NCBI GenBank assembly: GCA_045116675.1
Contig: JBGUMF010000048.1
Coordinates: 1 to 64,000, forward strand
Direction: 5' to 3'
Source: F23-D06 sp045116675
Lineage (GTDB): Bacteria > Bacteroidota > Bacteroidia > Bacteroidales > WCHB1-69
DNA length: 64,000 nucleotides
The position numbers and the translations under genes are program-made. The first letter of the stretch is position 1. Each line of letters starts with the position of its first letter. A model generated the notes under the pieces. The model made no database searches and was not told the origin of the DNA. It saw nothing but the letters and a program-made list of their open reading frames with translations. Shown here piece by piece: positions 24,022-32,859 of the stretch.

Positions 24022-24061
24022 CAGTATAAAACCTCATTTTGTCCCGTTTCTGTCCCGATTT
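24022..24061. repeat. 40-nt GTCCCG-containing repeat, copy 2
   Basis: Partner of 21931-21970; lies directly downstream of the tRNA-Gly terminator. On the minus strand it reads SGQKRDKMRFYTVSY then stop, like an integrase tail without its gene. Confidence 0.6.
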
Positions 24062-24062
24062 G

Positions 24063-24100
24063 CAAAAAAAACAGCGATTTTACGGCTGTAAATCGCTGTT
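24063..24100 (-). terminator. Intrinsic terminator of tRNA-Gly
   Basis: About 11-bp stem (24070-24080 with 24091-24100) with eight T on the minus strand, 14 nt after the tRNA. Confidence 0.85.
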
Positions 24101-24113
24101 TTTCAGTGTTTTG

Positions 24114-24186
24114 AGCGGTAGACGGGGTTCGAACCCGCGACCTGCGGCTTGGGAAGCCGCCGCTCTGCCAACTGAGCTACTACCGC
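24114..24186 (-). tRNA. tRNA-Gly, anticodon CCC
   Basis: 73 nt on the minus strand. Acceptor GCGGTAG (5' end at 24186) pairs with CTACCGC; discriminator T. The anticodon stem GCGGC/GCCGC encloses TTCCCAA, giving CCC (reads GGG). The T-arm is GCGGG TTCGAAC CCCGT. CCA is not encoded. Its 3' end matches the two tRNA scars at 20179 and 22030, so this locus is a likely integration target. Confidence 0.95.
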
Positions 24187-24308
24187 ACTATTTTATTAAG
24201 TTATTAAAATATTAAATCATTAAAAACAAAGATAACACGCTTTCAAATTACCGATTGTTGTGTGTTTATAATTTAGCAGTTTAATAATTTAATAGTTTAA
24301 TAGCATTA

Positions 24309-25406
24309 TTATACATTGAATCGAATATGCAGAATGTCACCGTCCTGCACTTCGTAATTCTTCCCCTCTACATATAGTTTGCCGGCCTCTTTGCATTTGA
24401 GCTCGGAGCCGAGCGTTTTCAAATCCTCGTATTTGATGACCTCGGCGCGGATGAAGCCGCGTTCCAGGTCGCTGTGTATGACGCCTGCGGCCTGCGGCGC
24501 CAGCATGCCTCGTCGGATGGTCCAGGCGCGGTTCTCCTTTCCACCCACCGTGAAGAAGGAGATGAGGTCCAGCATCTTGTATGCCGCGCGTATCACCTTG
24601 TTCACGCCCGGTTCGGTAAGCCCCACGTCCTCAAGGAACGCCTTGCGGTCCTCTTCACTGTCCAACTCGGCGATTTCCGATTCTATCTTAGCGGCTATCA
24701 CCAGCATCTCGCCACCATTCTCCTCCACATATTTCTTCACCGCCTCCGAATAGGTGTTGCCGTTGACAGCATCGTCGTCATTCACATTGCACACGAAAAG
24801 CACCGGTTTTTCCGTCAGCAGCATCATATCGGCCACCACGGCGTGCTCGTCGTCCGTCACCTCCAAGGTGCGCACATTCTGGAAACCCTCCAGATGCTCC
24901 TTGTATTTTTTCAGCACCTCATAATCGTGTTTGGCAGTCTTGTCGCCGATTTTGGCGGCTTTTTCCACTTTGGCAATCTTCCGCTCAACCTGTTCCAAGT
25001 CCTTGCACTGCAGCTCAAAATCCACAATCTCGATATCGCGGACGGGATCTACGGAGCCTTCCTCGTGGGGGAGGGCCGGGTTGTCGAAGCAGCGCAGCAC
25101 GTGGATCAGCGCGTCGCAGAGGCGCACGTCGGCCAGGAAGCTGTTGCCGATGCCGGCACCCTGGCTGGCACCTTTTGCCAAACCGGGGATGTCCACCAGG
25201 TCCAAGTTGGCAAACACCAACTTGTCAGCCTTGATGAAGGTGTTGATGTGGGTCAAGCGGTCATCGGGCACCGCGCAAACCCCGATGTTGGATTTGTTGG
25301 TGCTGTAGGCAAACTCGGTCACGGCAGCCTTGGTGTTCGATATGCAATTGAACATCGTTGTCTTACCGGAGTTCGTCAGTCCCACTATGCCGCATTTGAG
25401 TCCCAT
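24309..25406 (-). CDS. ychF: Redox-regulated ATPase YchF
   Basis: 365 residues, the usual length. The G1 motif GLTNSGKTTMFN (about 9-20) and G3 DIPGLAKGAS are those of the Obg-related YchF family. The G4 region reads NVNDDD instead of NKxD, as expected for a family that prefers ATP. The C-terminal TGS-like domain ends in GDILHIRFNV. It binds ribosomes and is involved in stress control. It stands alone, separated from the Nfu gene by a short AT-rich repeat tract. Confidence 0.97.
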   Translation of the reverse strand: MGLKCGIVGLTNSGKTTMFNCISNTKAAVTEFAYSTNKSNIGVCAVPDDRLTHINTFIKADKLVFANLDLVDIPGLAKGASQGAGIGNSFLADVRLCDALIHVLRCFDNPALPHEEGSVDPVRDIEIVDFELQCKDLEQVERKIAKVEKAAKIGDKTAKHDYEVLKKYKEHLEGFQNVRTLEVTDDEHAVVADMMLLTEKPVLFVCNVNDDDAVNGNTYSEAVKKYVEENGGEMLVIAAKIESEIAELDSEEDRKAFLEDVGLTEPGVNKVIRAAYKMLDLISFFTVGGKENRAWTIRRGMLAPQAAGVIHSDLERGFIRAEVIKYEDLKTLGSELKCKEAGKLYVEGKNYEVQDGDILHIRFNV

Positions 25407-25439
25407 GATGTTAGCTTTTGGTTATAGGTTATTGGTGAA

Positions 25440-25494
25440 CAATTATTAATTGTTAATTATTCATTGTTAATTATTCATTATTCATTGTTAATTG
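25440..25494. repeat. AT-rich tandem repeat tract
   Basis: Repeated blocks close to TTAATTATTCATTG in the 88-nt gap between the Nfu and ychF genes. Low-complexity, probably from slippage. Confidence 0.6.
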
Positions 25495-25743
25495 TCAAAA
25501 CCCCAGGATAATGTCTTCCACCCGGTCAATCTCGGGCAGATAGTGCTTGAGAGTCTGCTCCACACCGTTTTTCAGAGTCATCTTGGCATGGGGACAGGAA
25601 CCGCAGGCACCCTGCAGCTTTACTTTTACCACATTGTCGGAAGTGAGTTCCACAAATTCAATGTCGCCGCCATCCTGCTGGAGGTAGGGGCGGATTTGGT
25701 CGATGATGGATTTCACTTTCTGTTCGAGTGTCGGACTTTCCAT
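25495..25743 (-). CDS. NifU C-terminal-domain (Nfu) iron-sulfur scaffold protein
   Basis: 82 residues, a stand-alone Nfu domain. The CGSCPHA motif (CxxC) is the site that binds an Fe-S cluster for transfer. The start IIDQIRPYLQQDGGDIEFVE is typical. It would deliver clusters to apoproteins; this genome encodes many [4Fe-4S] proteins in this window alone. Its own promoter -7 box is at 25765-25772. Confidence 0.93.
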   Translation of the reverse strand: MESPTLEQKVKSIIDQIRPYLQQDGGDIEFVELTSDNVVKVKLQGACGSCPHAKMTLKNGVEQTLKHYLPEIDRVEDIILGF

Positions 25744-25764
25744 GTGCTTTGTTTTTTACGGCTG

Positions 25765-25772
25765 CAAAGATA
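25765..25772 (-). promoter_or_regulatory. Bacteroidetes -7 box for the Nfu gene
   Basis: TATCTTTG on the minus strand, 21 nt upstream of the ATG at 25743, squeezed between this gene and the FecCD stop at 25782. Confidence 0.7.
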
Positions 25773-25781
25773 CGATTTTTT

Positions 25782-26789
25782 TTATTTTCTCAACAGCAGG
25801 AAGATAAAATAGGGGGCTCCGGCCAGGGCTGTGATGCTGCCCACGGGCAGCTCTGACGGTGCGGCGATGGTGCGGGCCAGCGTGTCGGCGACCAGCAGGA
25901 AGAACGCCCCGAAGAAGATGGAATAGACGAACAGCCGGCGGTTGTTGCTGCCGAAGATCAGGCGGCAGATATGGGGCACAATCAGGCCGATGAAGCCGAT
26001 GACTCCGCAAAAGGAGACCACCACGCCCACCAGCAGCGACGAGAGCAGGAGCGTGGCATGTACCGTACGGGAGGTGTTCACCCCGAGGCTTTGCGCCGAC
26101 TCCTCGCCCATCTGTATGATGTTGAGGTCTTTAGCGTAATAAAACAGTACCGTAATGATGGCGACGGCTACGGGCAGCAGGCAGGCGATTTCACGCCAGG
26201 AGACTGCCGCCAGGCCGCCCATCGTCCAGAAGAAAATCTGGTGCATCTCCTTCTGGTTGACGACCATCAGGAGGGTGATGACGGCGGAGATGAAGAAGTT
26301 GACCGCGATACCCGTAAGCAGGAGCGTCTGGGTGGAGTTGCGTCCGCGCAGACGGGCCACCCCCATGATGAGCAGGAGGGTGAGCACAGCCGTCAGCAGT
26401 GCCGGCACGGTGATGCCGAACAGGAGGGCATCCCAGCCTAAGATGATAGCGATGGCGGCACCTAACGAAGCACCGGAGGAGATACCCAGGATATAGGGGT
26501 CGCAGATGGGATTGCGGAATATGCTTTGGAAGACACAGCCGCACACGGCCAGCGCAGCACCCGCCAGCAGGCTCATGACGATGCGCGGCAAGCGTAGCTG
26601 CCAGATGACCATGTCGTAGTAAGCCGGCACAATATGCGTGTCAGGAAGATGAAAATGGTGCATGAAACTGTACCATACTGTATCGAACGGGATGGGAATC
26701 ACCCCGATGAAGATGGCCGCCACGGCACATGCCAGCAGCAGCAGACCTAAAAGGATAGGTAGAACGATATGCCTGCGTTGTGCCTTCAT
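25782..26789 (-). CDS. FecCD-family iron/cobalamin ABC transporter permease
   Basis: 335 residues, about nine to ten hydrophobic helices. The motifs PRIVMSLLAGAALAVCGCVFQ, NPICDPYILGISSGASLGA and GFIGLIVPHICRLIFG are classic for BtuC/FhuB/FecCD permeases of siderophore, heme or B12 uptake. No ATPase or binding protein gene is next to it. It starts 3 nt after the stop of the foldase-like lipoprotein gene, so it is read from the foldase operon, an unusual pairing. Confidence 0.92.
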   Translation of the reverse strand: MKAQRRHIVLPILLGLLLLACAVAAIFIGVIPIPFDTVWYSFMHHFHLPDTHIVPAYYDMVIWQLRLPRIVMSLLAGAALAVCGCVFQSIFRNPICDPYILGISSGASLGAAIAIILGWDALLFGITVPALLTAVLTLLLIMGVARLRGRNSTQTLLLTGIAVNFFISAVITLLMVVNQKEMHQIFFWTMGGLAAVSWREIACLLPVAVAIITVLFYYAKDLNIIQMGEESAQSLGVNTSRTVHATLLLSSLLVGVVVSFCGVIGFIGLIVPHICRLIFGSNNRRLFVYSIFFGAFFLLVADTLARTIAAPSELPVGSITALAGAPYFIFLLLRK

Positions 26790-26792
26790 ATC

Positions 26793-27614
26793 CTATTGCG
26801 TGATGGCCCCTTCTTTGATGGCCTTCTCGTAGAGCTTGTCCACATACGCATCGATAAACTGTTTCTTGCGCTGGTTTGTCAGCATCATCCGGGCCGATGC
26901 CTGCTCCTCTTCAGTTTCACTTACCGACCGTTGGTTTTTATAATCCAGAATCACAAGCAGATAATGGTAGTCGTCCACATCTTTCTCCACATATTTGTTG
27001 TTGGGCTTGTTGGGGCTGAAATCGAAAGGCACGTCGTTCTGCACATCTTGCAGATAGAGCCAGGTGTCCTCTATCAGATACTCGATGGAATCGCCCAGCA
27101 TGGTGGCCAGCTCCGCTTTCTCGTTCTGACGGCGTCCCTCATCAAACAGGATAGCCTTGACGGGTGCTATCAGACGGGAGTTGCGTGACAGCTTCACATA
27201 GTTCACCTTCACAATTTCCTTGTCCACCGTATATTGCTTGCCAAAGGATTTCACGAATTCTGTCATCTCGTTGTCGGTGATGCCGAATTCGGTGCTGTCG
27301 GCCACCAGCTTGTCGAAAAAGGCATTCACTAACAGCTGGTTCCGGTATTCATCCATTTGTCGGCGGAAATTCTTCTCGCGCGGGGAGAGTTTATTCTCCG
27401 CCTCATGGATGATGAGTTGTTCCTTGATCCAGCTGTCCACGAAATCGCGCACCAATGCCAGACTGTCGTCGGTAGAGAGGCCCGTCGGCATGCCGGCGCG
27501 TATTTCCGACAGATAGAGTTTATGGTAATAGACCTGCGCCACTACCGGGTCCTTCTCGCGTTTGCATGCGGAAAGACACAGGACTGCGGACAATAGGATG
27601 AGGAGTTTTCTCAC
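26793..27614 (-). CDS. SurA/PrsA-like periplasmic foldase lipoprotein
   Basis: 273 residues with lipoprotein signal MRKLLILLSAVLCLSAC (Cys17). The helical N-terminal part (LALVRDFVDSWIKEQLIIHEAENKLS) is like the chaperone domain of SurA-type proteins. I see no convincing parvulin active-site domain, so it is probably a chaperone without isomerase activity. It starts 1 nt after the stop of the two-domain PpiC protein upstream; in Bacteroidetes such genes commonly come in pairs that help outer membrane protein assembly. Confidence 0.8.
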   Translation of the reverse strand: MRKLLILLSAVLCLSACKREKDPVVAQVYYHKLYLSEIRAGMPTGLSTDDSLALVRDFVDSWIKEQLIIHEAENKLSPREKNFRRQMDEYRNQLLVNAFFDKLVADSTEFGITDNEMTEFVKSFGKQYTVDKEIVKVNYVKLSRNSRLIAPVKAILFDEGRRQNEKAELATMLGDSIEYLIEDTWLYLQDVQNDVPFDFSPNKPNNKYVEKDVDDYHYLLVILDYKNQRSVSETEEEQASARMMLTNQRKKQFIDAYVDKLYEKAIKEGAITQ

Positions 27615-27615
27615 G

Positions 27616-29367
27616 TTATTTTTTCAAGATGGACTTAAACACTTGTTCGTCAACCACCACTGGGTATTTGGCTTTCAGCTCTTTGAGCCATTGCTTTTCC
27701 AGCACATCCTGATAGCGGTTGATGATGATGGCGCGGATCTCTGAAAGCGGTTTGTATTGGAGGCTGTCGTTGGGTTGGGCCACCGGATATTCGGTCTTCA
27801 CCGATTCGTAGTAGCGTTCGAGGCCGACGCTGTCCTGAATGGCCGCGTTCCAGACCTTTTGGGCGTTGATTTCATACAGGAGCATGCCGTCGTGGAACTC
27901 CTTCACCAGCTCGCGGTATTCGGGGTATTTGTTTGTCAGCTGGGTGTTCTCATATTGCAGCATCTTGTCGCCGACCATCTTCTGGAAGATTTGTTCCAGA
28001 AAGTCCTCCACGGGTACGTTGAGTTGTGTGCCTTGGAAGCGCGACACGAAACGGGCGAATTCCACAGCGGTGATTTTCTGGTCGGCATAGGTGCACATGG
28101 GTTTCAGTTTCCCGATGCCTTTCAGGGAGTCGATAGCCACGCGGGTGGACTGGAAGTAGGATTCCGGCAGATTCTTCTTGAAGAACTTCATGGCTGCCGC
28201 CTTTCCTTTCTCACTATAGTTGTATTCTTTTTTCAGTTTGTTCAGCAGGGATGCTTTGCTCTTCTGGGAGCGTGCGTCGCGGGAGAGTTTGTTTTTCAGC
28301 ATGAAGCGGGTCTCATCGTTGACCGTGGAATAGACAATGGAGTCCAGACGCAGGAAATGCCAGCCCAGAAGGGAGGCCACCGGTTCGGAGTGCTGGCCGG
28401 GTTTCAGTTTGATGGCGGCGGCCACATAGTCACCGGGACGGCGGTTCGGGGTGAAGGGGTCCATGCGGCCTTGCTTCTCCTTGCTGGCCACATCTTCGCT
28501 GTATTTTGCTACAACATCCTCATAGGAGCTGTTCATCAGAGCGGTCTGTATCTCCGCCAATTTTGCCTTGATTTCCGGACGCGCTTCACCTCTCAGTGCC
28601 AGCGAGTCGCTGACGAAGATTTGGGAAATGAATATCTTGGCCATGGCGGGAACCTTGTCGCGCACATAGATCAGGTGGTAGCCGAATTGCGTGCGCACGG
28701 GCATCGACACCTGTCCCAGGGGTGTGTTGAAGGCGCCGCATTCAAAGGGGTAAATCATTTCCATGACGGAGAAGTAGCCCAGATCGCCCTTGTTCCCGTA
28801 GTGGAAACGTTGGGTTTGGGGGTTCACAAAGTCGCGCGCCGACTCATCCTCGGAGTATTTTACGGCAGCCTCGGCGAAGTCCAGGCCGTTGAGGATCTCA
28901 TTGCGGATTTGGATGGCTTTGTGATACGCGGCCAGCGTGTCTTTGGGTTGGGCCGTGGGCAGGCAGCGCAGCAGGATATGGGAGGCGCGGATTTGGTATT
29001 TCGAGCGCTCGTATGCCTCGTTCAACAGCTGGTCGGTGACCTCCGCGTCGGTGAGGTACTGCTGGGCCGACTGGTTCTTGTAGGAGGAAAGCTCACGTTG
29101 GAATGCCACGGAGGTGTCCATCTGCAGGGATTCCGCCTCCTGGACCTTCATCCGGTAATTCGCGTAAAGCTCCAGATATTCGCGCAGGTCCTTCTCGGAG
29201 GCCTCGCTGATAAGATTGTTCTTCTGATAGGCGCTGACAAACTCGCCTTTGGAGATTTTCTCATTCCCCACTTTCAACAGAATGTCGCTATTGCTTTGAG
29301 CAAACAGGTTTCCCATCGCCATAATGGCAACAAGAGATAATGCTAACCTTCTCATTTTCATATTCAA
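27616..29367 (-). CDS. Periplasmic peptidyl-prolyl isomerase (parvulin/PpiC type)
   Basis: 583 residues. A signal peptide (MRRLALSLVAIMAMGNLFAQ) follows a few extra N-terminal residues; the true start may be 29367, 29361 or 29355. Two parvulin-like domains: around residues 125-230 (IRASHILLRC to FGYHLIYVRD) and 235-340 (AKIFISQIFVS to LGWHFLRLD). The rest is helical chaperone sequence. It likely acts with the following lipoprotein on outer membrane proteins. Promoter -7 box at 29401-29408. Confidence 0.92.
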   Translation of the reverse strand: MNMKMRRLALSLVAIMAMGNLFAQSNSDILLKVGNEKISKGEFVSAYQKNNLISEASEKDLREYLELYANYRMKVQEAESLQMDTSVAFQRELSSYKNQSAQQYLTDAEVTDQLLNEAYERSKYQIRASHILLRCLPTAQPKDTLAAYHKAIQIRNEILNGLDFAEAAVKYSEDESARDFVNPQTQRFHYGNKGDLGYFSVMEMIYPFECGAFNTPLGQVSMPVRTQFGYHLIYVRDKVPAMAKIFISQIFVSDSLALRGEARPEIKAKLAEIQTALMNSSYEDVVAKYSEDVASKEKQGRMDPFTPNRRPGDYVAAAIKLKPGQHSEPVASLLGWHFLRLDSIVYSTVNDETRFMLKNKLSRDARSQKSKASLLNKLKKEYNYSEKGKAAAMKFFKKNLPESYFQSTRVAIDSLKGIGKLKPMCTYADQKITAVEFARFVSRFQGTQLNVPVEDFLEQIFQKMVGDKMLQYENTQLTNKYPEYRELVKEFHDGMLLYEINAQKVWNAAIQDSVGLERYYESVKTEYPVAQPNDSLQYKPLSEIRAIIINRYQDVLEKQWLKELKAKYPVVVDEQVFKSILKK

Positions 29368-29400
29368 ATAATTTCTGTTTAGAATACGTGTTCAAGGCTG

Positions 29401-29408
29401 CAAAAATA
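29401..29408 (-). promoter_or_regulatory. Bacteroidetes -7 box for the foldase operon
   Basis: TATTTTTG on the minus strand, 33 nt upstream of 29367. Confidence 0.6.
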
Positions 29409-29467
29409 CAAAATCATCCCTAAATGGCAATAGTTATGGGAGAAAAGATTTTCGAGGGGTTTCGGAA

Positions 29468-29695
29468 CTATTTTTTCAAATGCAGGCAGTTGGAGAATTC
29501 CTTGAAGAAGTCGTAGTTGAGCTCTTGTGAGATTTTGAAGAGCAGCTGTGTGTTGATGTGGTCTTTGGCAAAGATGTTATACAGATTCTCACGGGTACAG
29601 GAGAGTTGGCTGGCCAGCCATGTGACTGTACGGCCCTGTTCTTTGAGCTTTTCCTTGATTATCTTTCCGATGAAGGGTTTCTTTTTGATTTCCAT
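29468..29695 (-). CDS. Small helix-turn-helix regulator
   Basis: 75 residues. The HTH is visible as RTVTWLASQLSCTRENLYNI, followed by LLFKISQELNYDFFKEF. It looks like a one-domain XRE-type protein, common in Bacteroidales and usually of unknown target. It is monocistronic. I cannot see a clear promoter or operator. Confidence 0.82.
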   Translation of the reverse strand: MEIKKKPFIGKIIKEKLKEQGRTVTWLASQLSCTRENLYNIFAKDHINTQLLFKISQELNYDFFKEFSNCLHLKK

Positions 29696-30007
29696 AATAC
29701 TGATGTTTTGTTTTCATAACATGAAAAAGGCGTAAACAATTTCGTTGAAACGTACCGGAAGCGAAAGGCTCTGGAAACCCGCGAAACCAGTAGTACGAAA
29801 CAATCCACGCCTGAAACGTGAACCTTCGCAGCGTACTCTCGTTTCTAAAATTTTCCAGATTTTATCGCTTCGAGAATAGAGCGGCAGTTCTATTTGGTTA
29901 CATTTTTCACCATTCTAAAACGGTGCAAAGATACAAAAAAATAATAACTTGTTTTCTTTGTTCGCGAAAACATTTTTTGTACATTTGCGCCCGCAAAAAA
30001 CAGCATA
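29696..30007. other. Intergenic stretch upstream of the asparaginase gene
   Basis: 312 nt. Apart from the asparaginase promoter, it holds a moderately GC-rich segment (29745-29840) with short inverted matches (GAAACG, CGTTTC type) but no RNA gene I can name. Confidence 0.5.
29957..29987 (+). promoter_or_regulatory. Promoter of the asparaginase operon
   Basis: TTTG at 29957-29960 and TACATTTG at 29980-29987, spaced by 19 nt, ending 20 nt before the ATG. Confidence 0.75.
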
Positions 30008-31045
30008 ATGGATAACCGCAAGATTCTTGTCATCTACACGGGCGGCACCATCGGAATGATGATGGATCCCGAGACTCGGGCACTAAGACCGGTTGAATTC
30101 GACAACATACGCCAGCAGCTTCCCATGTTGGACCTGATAGGTGCCGACATCACTTTCCGGGACATGCTTCCGCTGATTGACTCTTCCGACACCAATCCGG
30201 ATTTCTGGATCCGGTTGGCTGCCATGATTGGCCGCCATTATGATGAATATGACGGCTTTGTGGTGCTGCACGGCACCGACACGATGGCCTACACGGCCTC
30301 TGCCTTGAGCTTCCTGCTGGAGAACCTTGCCAAGCCCGTCATCCTTACGGGCTCGCAGCTGCCGTTGGGCGTGATACGCACCGACGGACGCCGCAACATC
30401 CTCAACGCTATTGCCATCGCCGCCGAGTATCGGAACAACCGTCCGGTCATTCAGGAGGTGTGCATCTATTTTCAGAACAATCTGTTCCGCGGCAACCGCA
30501 CCTACAAGGACGATGCCTCGCGGTTCAACGCGTTCATGTCGCCCAACTACCATCATCTGGCCGATGTGAACACCGATATAGAGTTCCATTTCGAGAATAT
30601 CCATTATGAGGAGGATCCGCAGCCGCTCATCGTTCACGATACCATGGACGACCATGTGGCGTTGGTGAAGCTCTATCCCGGCATCCGTCCCGAATATCTG
30701 CGTACGGTGTTCCGCACACCCGGCCTTCGGGCGGTGGTGCTGGAGACCTACGGCGTCGGCAACGCCCCCACCAACCCCGAGTTCGCCCGCATCCTGCAGG
30801 AAGCGGTGGACAACGGCGTCATCATCCTCAACGTCACCCAGTGCAAGGGTGGCGGACGGGTGGAGATGGACCGGTACCTTACCGGCAAGCGGCTCGCAGA
30901 CATCGGCATTATCAGCGGCCTTGACATGACTACCGAGGCTGCCGTCACCAAACTCATGTACGTCCTCGGGCAGATTCCCGACCAGGCGGAGGCCAAATTC
31001 CGGATGCAGGGGTCGTTGCGGGGCGAGATGACCATGGACAGTTGA
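30008..31045 (+). CDS. ansA: Type I (cytoplasmic) L-asparaginase
   Basis: 345 residues without a signal peptide. TGGTIGMM (about 11-18) carries the first catalytic Thr. HGTDTMAYTASALSF (about 88-102) carries the second Thr-Asp pair, with the Lys supplied later by NVTQCKGGG-like sequence. Converts asparagine to aspartate and ammonia. A good promoter precedes it, and the Na/Pi transporter gene follows after 31 nt. Confidence 0.95.
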   Translation: MDNRKILVIYTGGTIGMMMDPETRALRPVEFDNIRQQLPMLDLIGADITFRDMLPLIDSSDTNPDFWIRLAAMIGRHYDEYDGFVVLHGTDTMAYTASALSFLLENLAKPVILTGSQLPLGVIRTDGRRNILNAIAIAAEYRNNRPVIQEVCIYFQNNLFRGNRTYKDDASRFNAFMSPNYHHLADVNTDIEFHFENIHYEEDPQPLIVHDTMDDHVALVKLYPGIRPEYLRTVFRTPGLRAVVLETYGVGNAPTNPEFARILQEAVDNGVIILNVTQCKGGGRVEMDRYLTGKRLADIGIISGLDMTTEAAVTKLMYVLGQIPDQAEAKFRMQGSLRGEMTMDS

Positions 31046-31076
31046 TTTCCGTTTCACAAATATAACGACAGCGAAT

Positions 31077-32780
31077 ATGACTTTTTTCACTCTACTGAAG
31101 CTTTTAGGTTGCCTGGCCCTTTTGATGTATGGTATGAAAACCATGAGTGAGGCACTGCAGAAGCTGACGGGCGGCGGCTTGCGCCGTGTGCTCGCCACTA
31201 TGACCACCAACCGTGTCACCGGCATTTTCTCCGGTGCGTTGGTCACCACGGCCATCCAGTCCTCCACGGCCACCACGGTGTTGACGGTAAGCTTTGTCAA
31301 TGCCAGCCTGCTAACCCTCGCACAGGCCATCTCCGTCATTATGGGTGCCAACATCGGTACTACAGTCACGGCGTGGATTATCGCCCTGTTCGGATTCAAC
31401 TTTCAGGTCAGTGCCCTGGTGTTCCCGCTGTTTGCGTTGGGTATTATGCTGTCCTATTTCAAAAGCCCCGGGTCGAAGTCTTTCGGCGAGTTCATTTTCG
31501 GATTCTCATTCCTGTTTCTTGGCATCGCCACCCTCAGGGAGAACGCCATCGCCATGGATTTGTCGCATAACGCGACGGTCATGGGCTTCTTTGAATCGTG
31601 CCGGAGCCTGGGCTTCCTCTCATATCTTATATTCCTGATTCTGGGTGGCGTCCTGACGATGTGCGTGCAGTCGTCCGTGGCTATCATGGCCATCACCATG
31701 ATCTTGTGCTCCACCGGCGTGGCCGACATCTATCAGGGTATCGCACTGGTACTGGGTGAGAATATAGGTACCACCATTACCTCGAACATTGTGGCCTTGA
31801 ATGCCAATACCAACGCCCGCCGGGCCGCATTGTCGCATCTGATCTTCAACTTGTTCGGGGTGTGCTGGATTCTTATTGTGTTCCGCCCGTTCATTAGTCT
31901 GGTGTGCAATACGGTGGGCTTCAACCCCACTGCCGACCTTTCTCAGGATCCGGACGCCATGTCCCGCATCAATTACGCCCTGTGTGCTTTCCATACCGCA
32001 TTCAACACTTGCAACGTACTGATTCTGGTCTGGTTCATCCCCACATTTGAGAAAATCGTTTGCCATTTGATTAAAGGCAAGGAAGAGGATGAGGACATGC
32101 GTCTGCGTTTCATCAGCGGTGGTCTCATGTCCACGGCGGAGCTTTCCCTGCTGGAAGCCCGTAAGGAAATCAACCACTTTGCGGTTCGTGCTCACCGCAT
32201 GTTCGGTTTCATTCCCACCCTGCTCGAAATCAAAAACAATGATGAGTTTGTGAAACTCTATACCCGCATTGAGAAATATGAGGGTATCAGCGACAATATG
32301 GAGGTGGAAATTGCCAATTATCTGAACAAAGTGTCCGAAGGTCGTTTGAGTCCTGAAAGTAAAACGCAGATACGTTGTATGTTGCGTGAGATTTCCGAGA
32401 TTGAAAGCATCTGCGACAGCTGTTATAATATGGGTAGGGCCATTAACCGCAAGAATAGCCTGCGCGAGGATTTTACGGCGGATCAGGTGGCGCATCTTAA
32501 GCATATCTGGAAACTTTGCGACGACGCCCTTACGCAAATGGAACTGGTGCTGAACGATGCCGACAACAGGGTGGACCCGCGTGTTTCACTCAATATCGAG
32601 AATGAAATCAACCATTACCGCACCCAGTTGAAGGAAATCAACCTGACGGATGTTAATGAGAAGAAATACGACTATCAGACGGGCGTGACCTATATGGACA
32701 TTGTGGGTGATAGCGAGAAACTGGGCGACTATGCCATCAATGTGGTGGAGGCCCACACCCAGACGAAACTGACTGTATAA
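31077..32780 (+). CDS. Na/Pi cotransporter family protein with C-terminal PhoU-like domain
   Basis: 567 residues. The N-terminal membrane half holds two inverted Na_Pi_cotrans repeats marked by QSSTATT (about 61-67) and QSSVAIM (about 199-205), both with the paired GANIGTT/GENIGTT motifs. The C-terminal 220 residues are a cytoplasmic PhoU-like helical bundle. It takes up phosphate with sodium. It probably shares the asparaginase promoter. Confidence 0.95.
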   Translation: MTFFTLLKLLGCLALLMYGMKTMSEALQKLTGGGLRRVLATMTTNRVTGIFSGALVTTAIQSSTATTVLTVSFVNASLLTLAQAISVIMGANIGTTVTAWIIALFGFNFQVSALVFPLFALGIMLSYFKSPGSKSFGEFIFGFSFLFLGIATLRENAIAMDLSHNATVMGFFESCRSLGFLSYLIFLILGGVLTMCVQSSVAIMAITMILCSTGVADIYQGIALVLGENIGTTITSNIVALNANTNARRAALSHLIFNLFGVCWILIVFRPFISLVCNTVGFNPTADLSQDPDAMSRINYALCAFHTAFNTCNVLILVWFIPTFEKIVCHLIKGKEEDEDMRLRFISGGLMSTAELSLLEARKEINHFAVRAHRMFGFIPTLLEIKNNDEFVKLYTRIEKYEGISDNMEVEIANYLNKVSEGRLSPESKTQIRCMLREISEIESICDSCYNMGRAINRKNSLREDFTADQVAHLKHIWKLCDDALTQMELVLNDADNRVDPRVSLNIENEINHYRTQLKEINLTDVNEKKYDYQTGVTYMDIVGDSEKLGDYAINVVEAHTQTKLTV

Positions 32781-32859
32781 AAGAGTTTTTCTTTTTCTTA
32801 AAGATGCACTGCGTTGCGTCTGTATTTTTCTTTTTTTAACCTTACCAACCTTTAACCTT

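Larger units (their letters stand above)
23822..24113. other. Non-coding stretch between the HEPN promoter and tRNA-Gly
   Basis: Apart from the HEPN promoter, palindrome, GTCCCG repeat copy 2 and tRNA terminator, nothing is recognised. On the minus strand a short frame reads NYCFRTADTLVRGPIKAS and stops; it may be an eroded coding tail. The other side of the tRNA (24187-24308) is AT-rich with short TTTAATA repeats. Confidence 0.5.
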
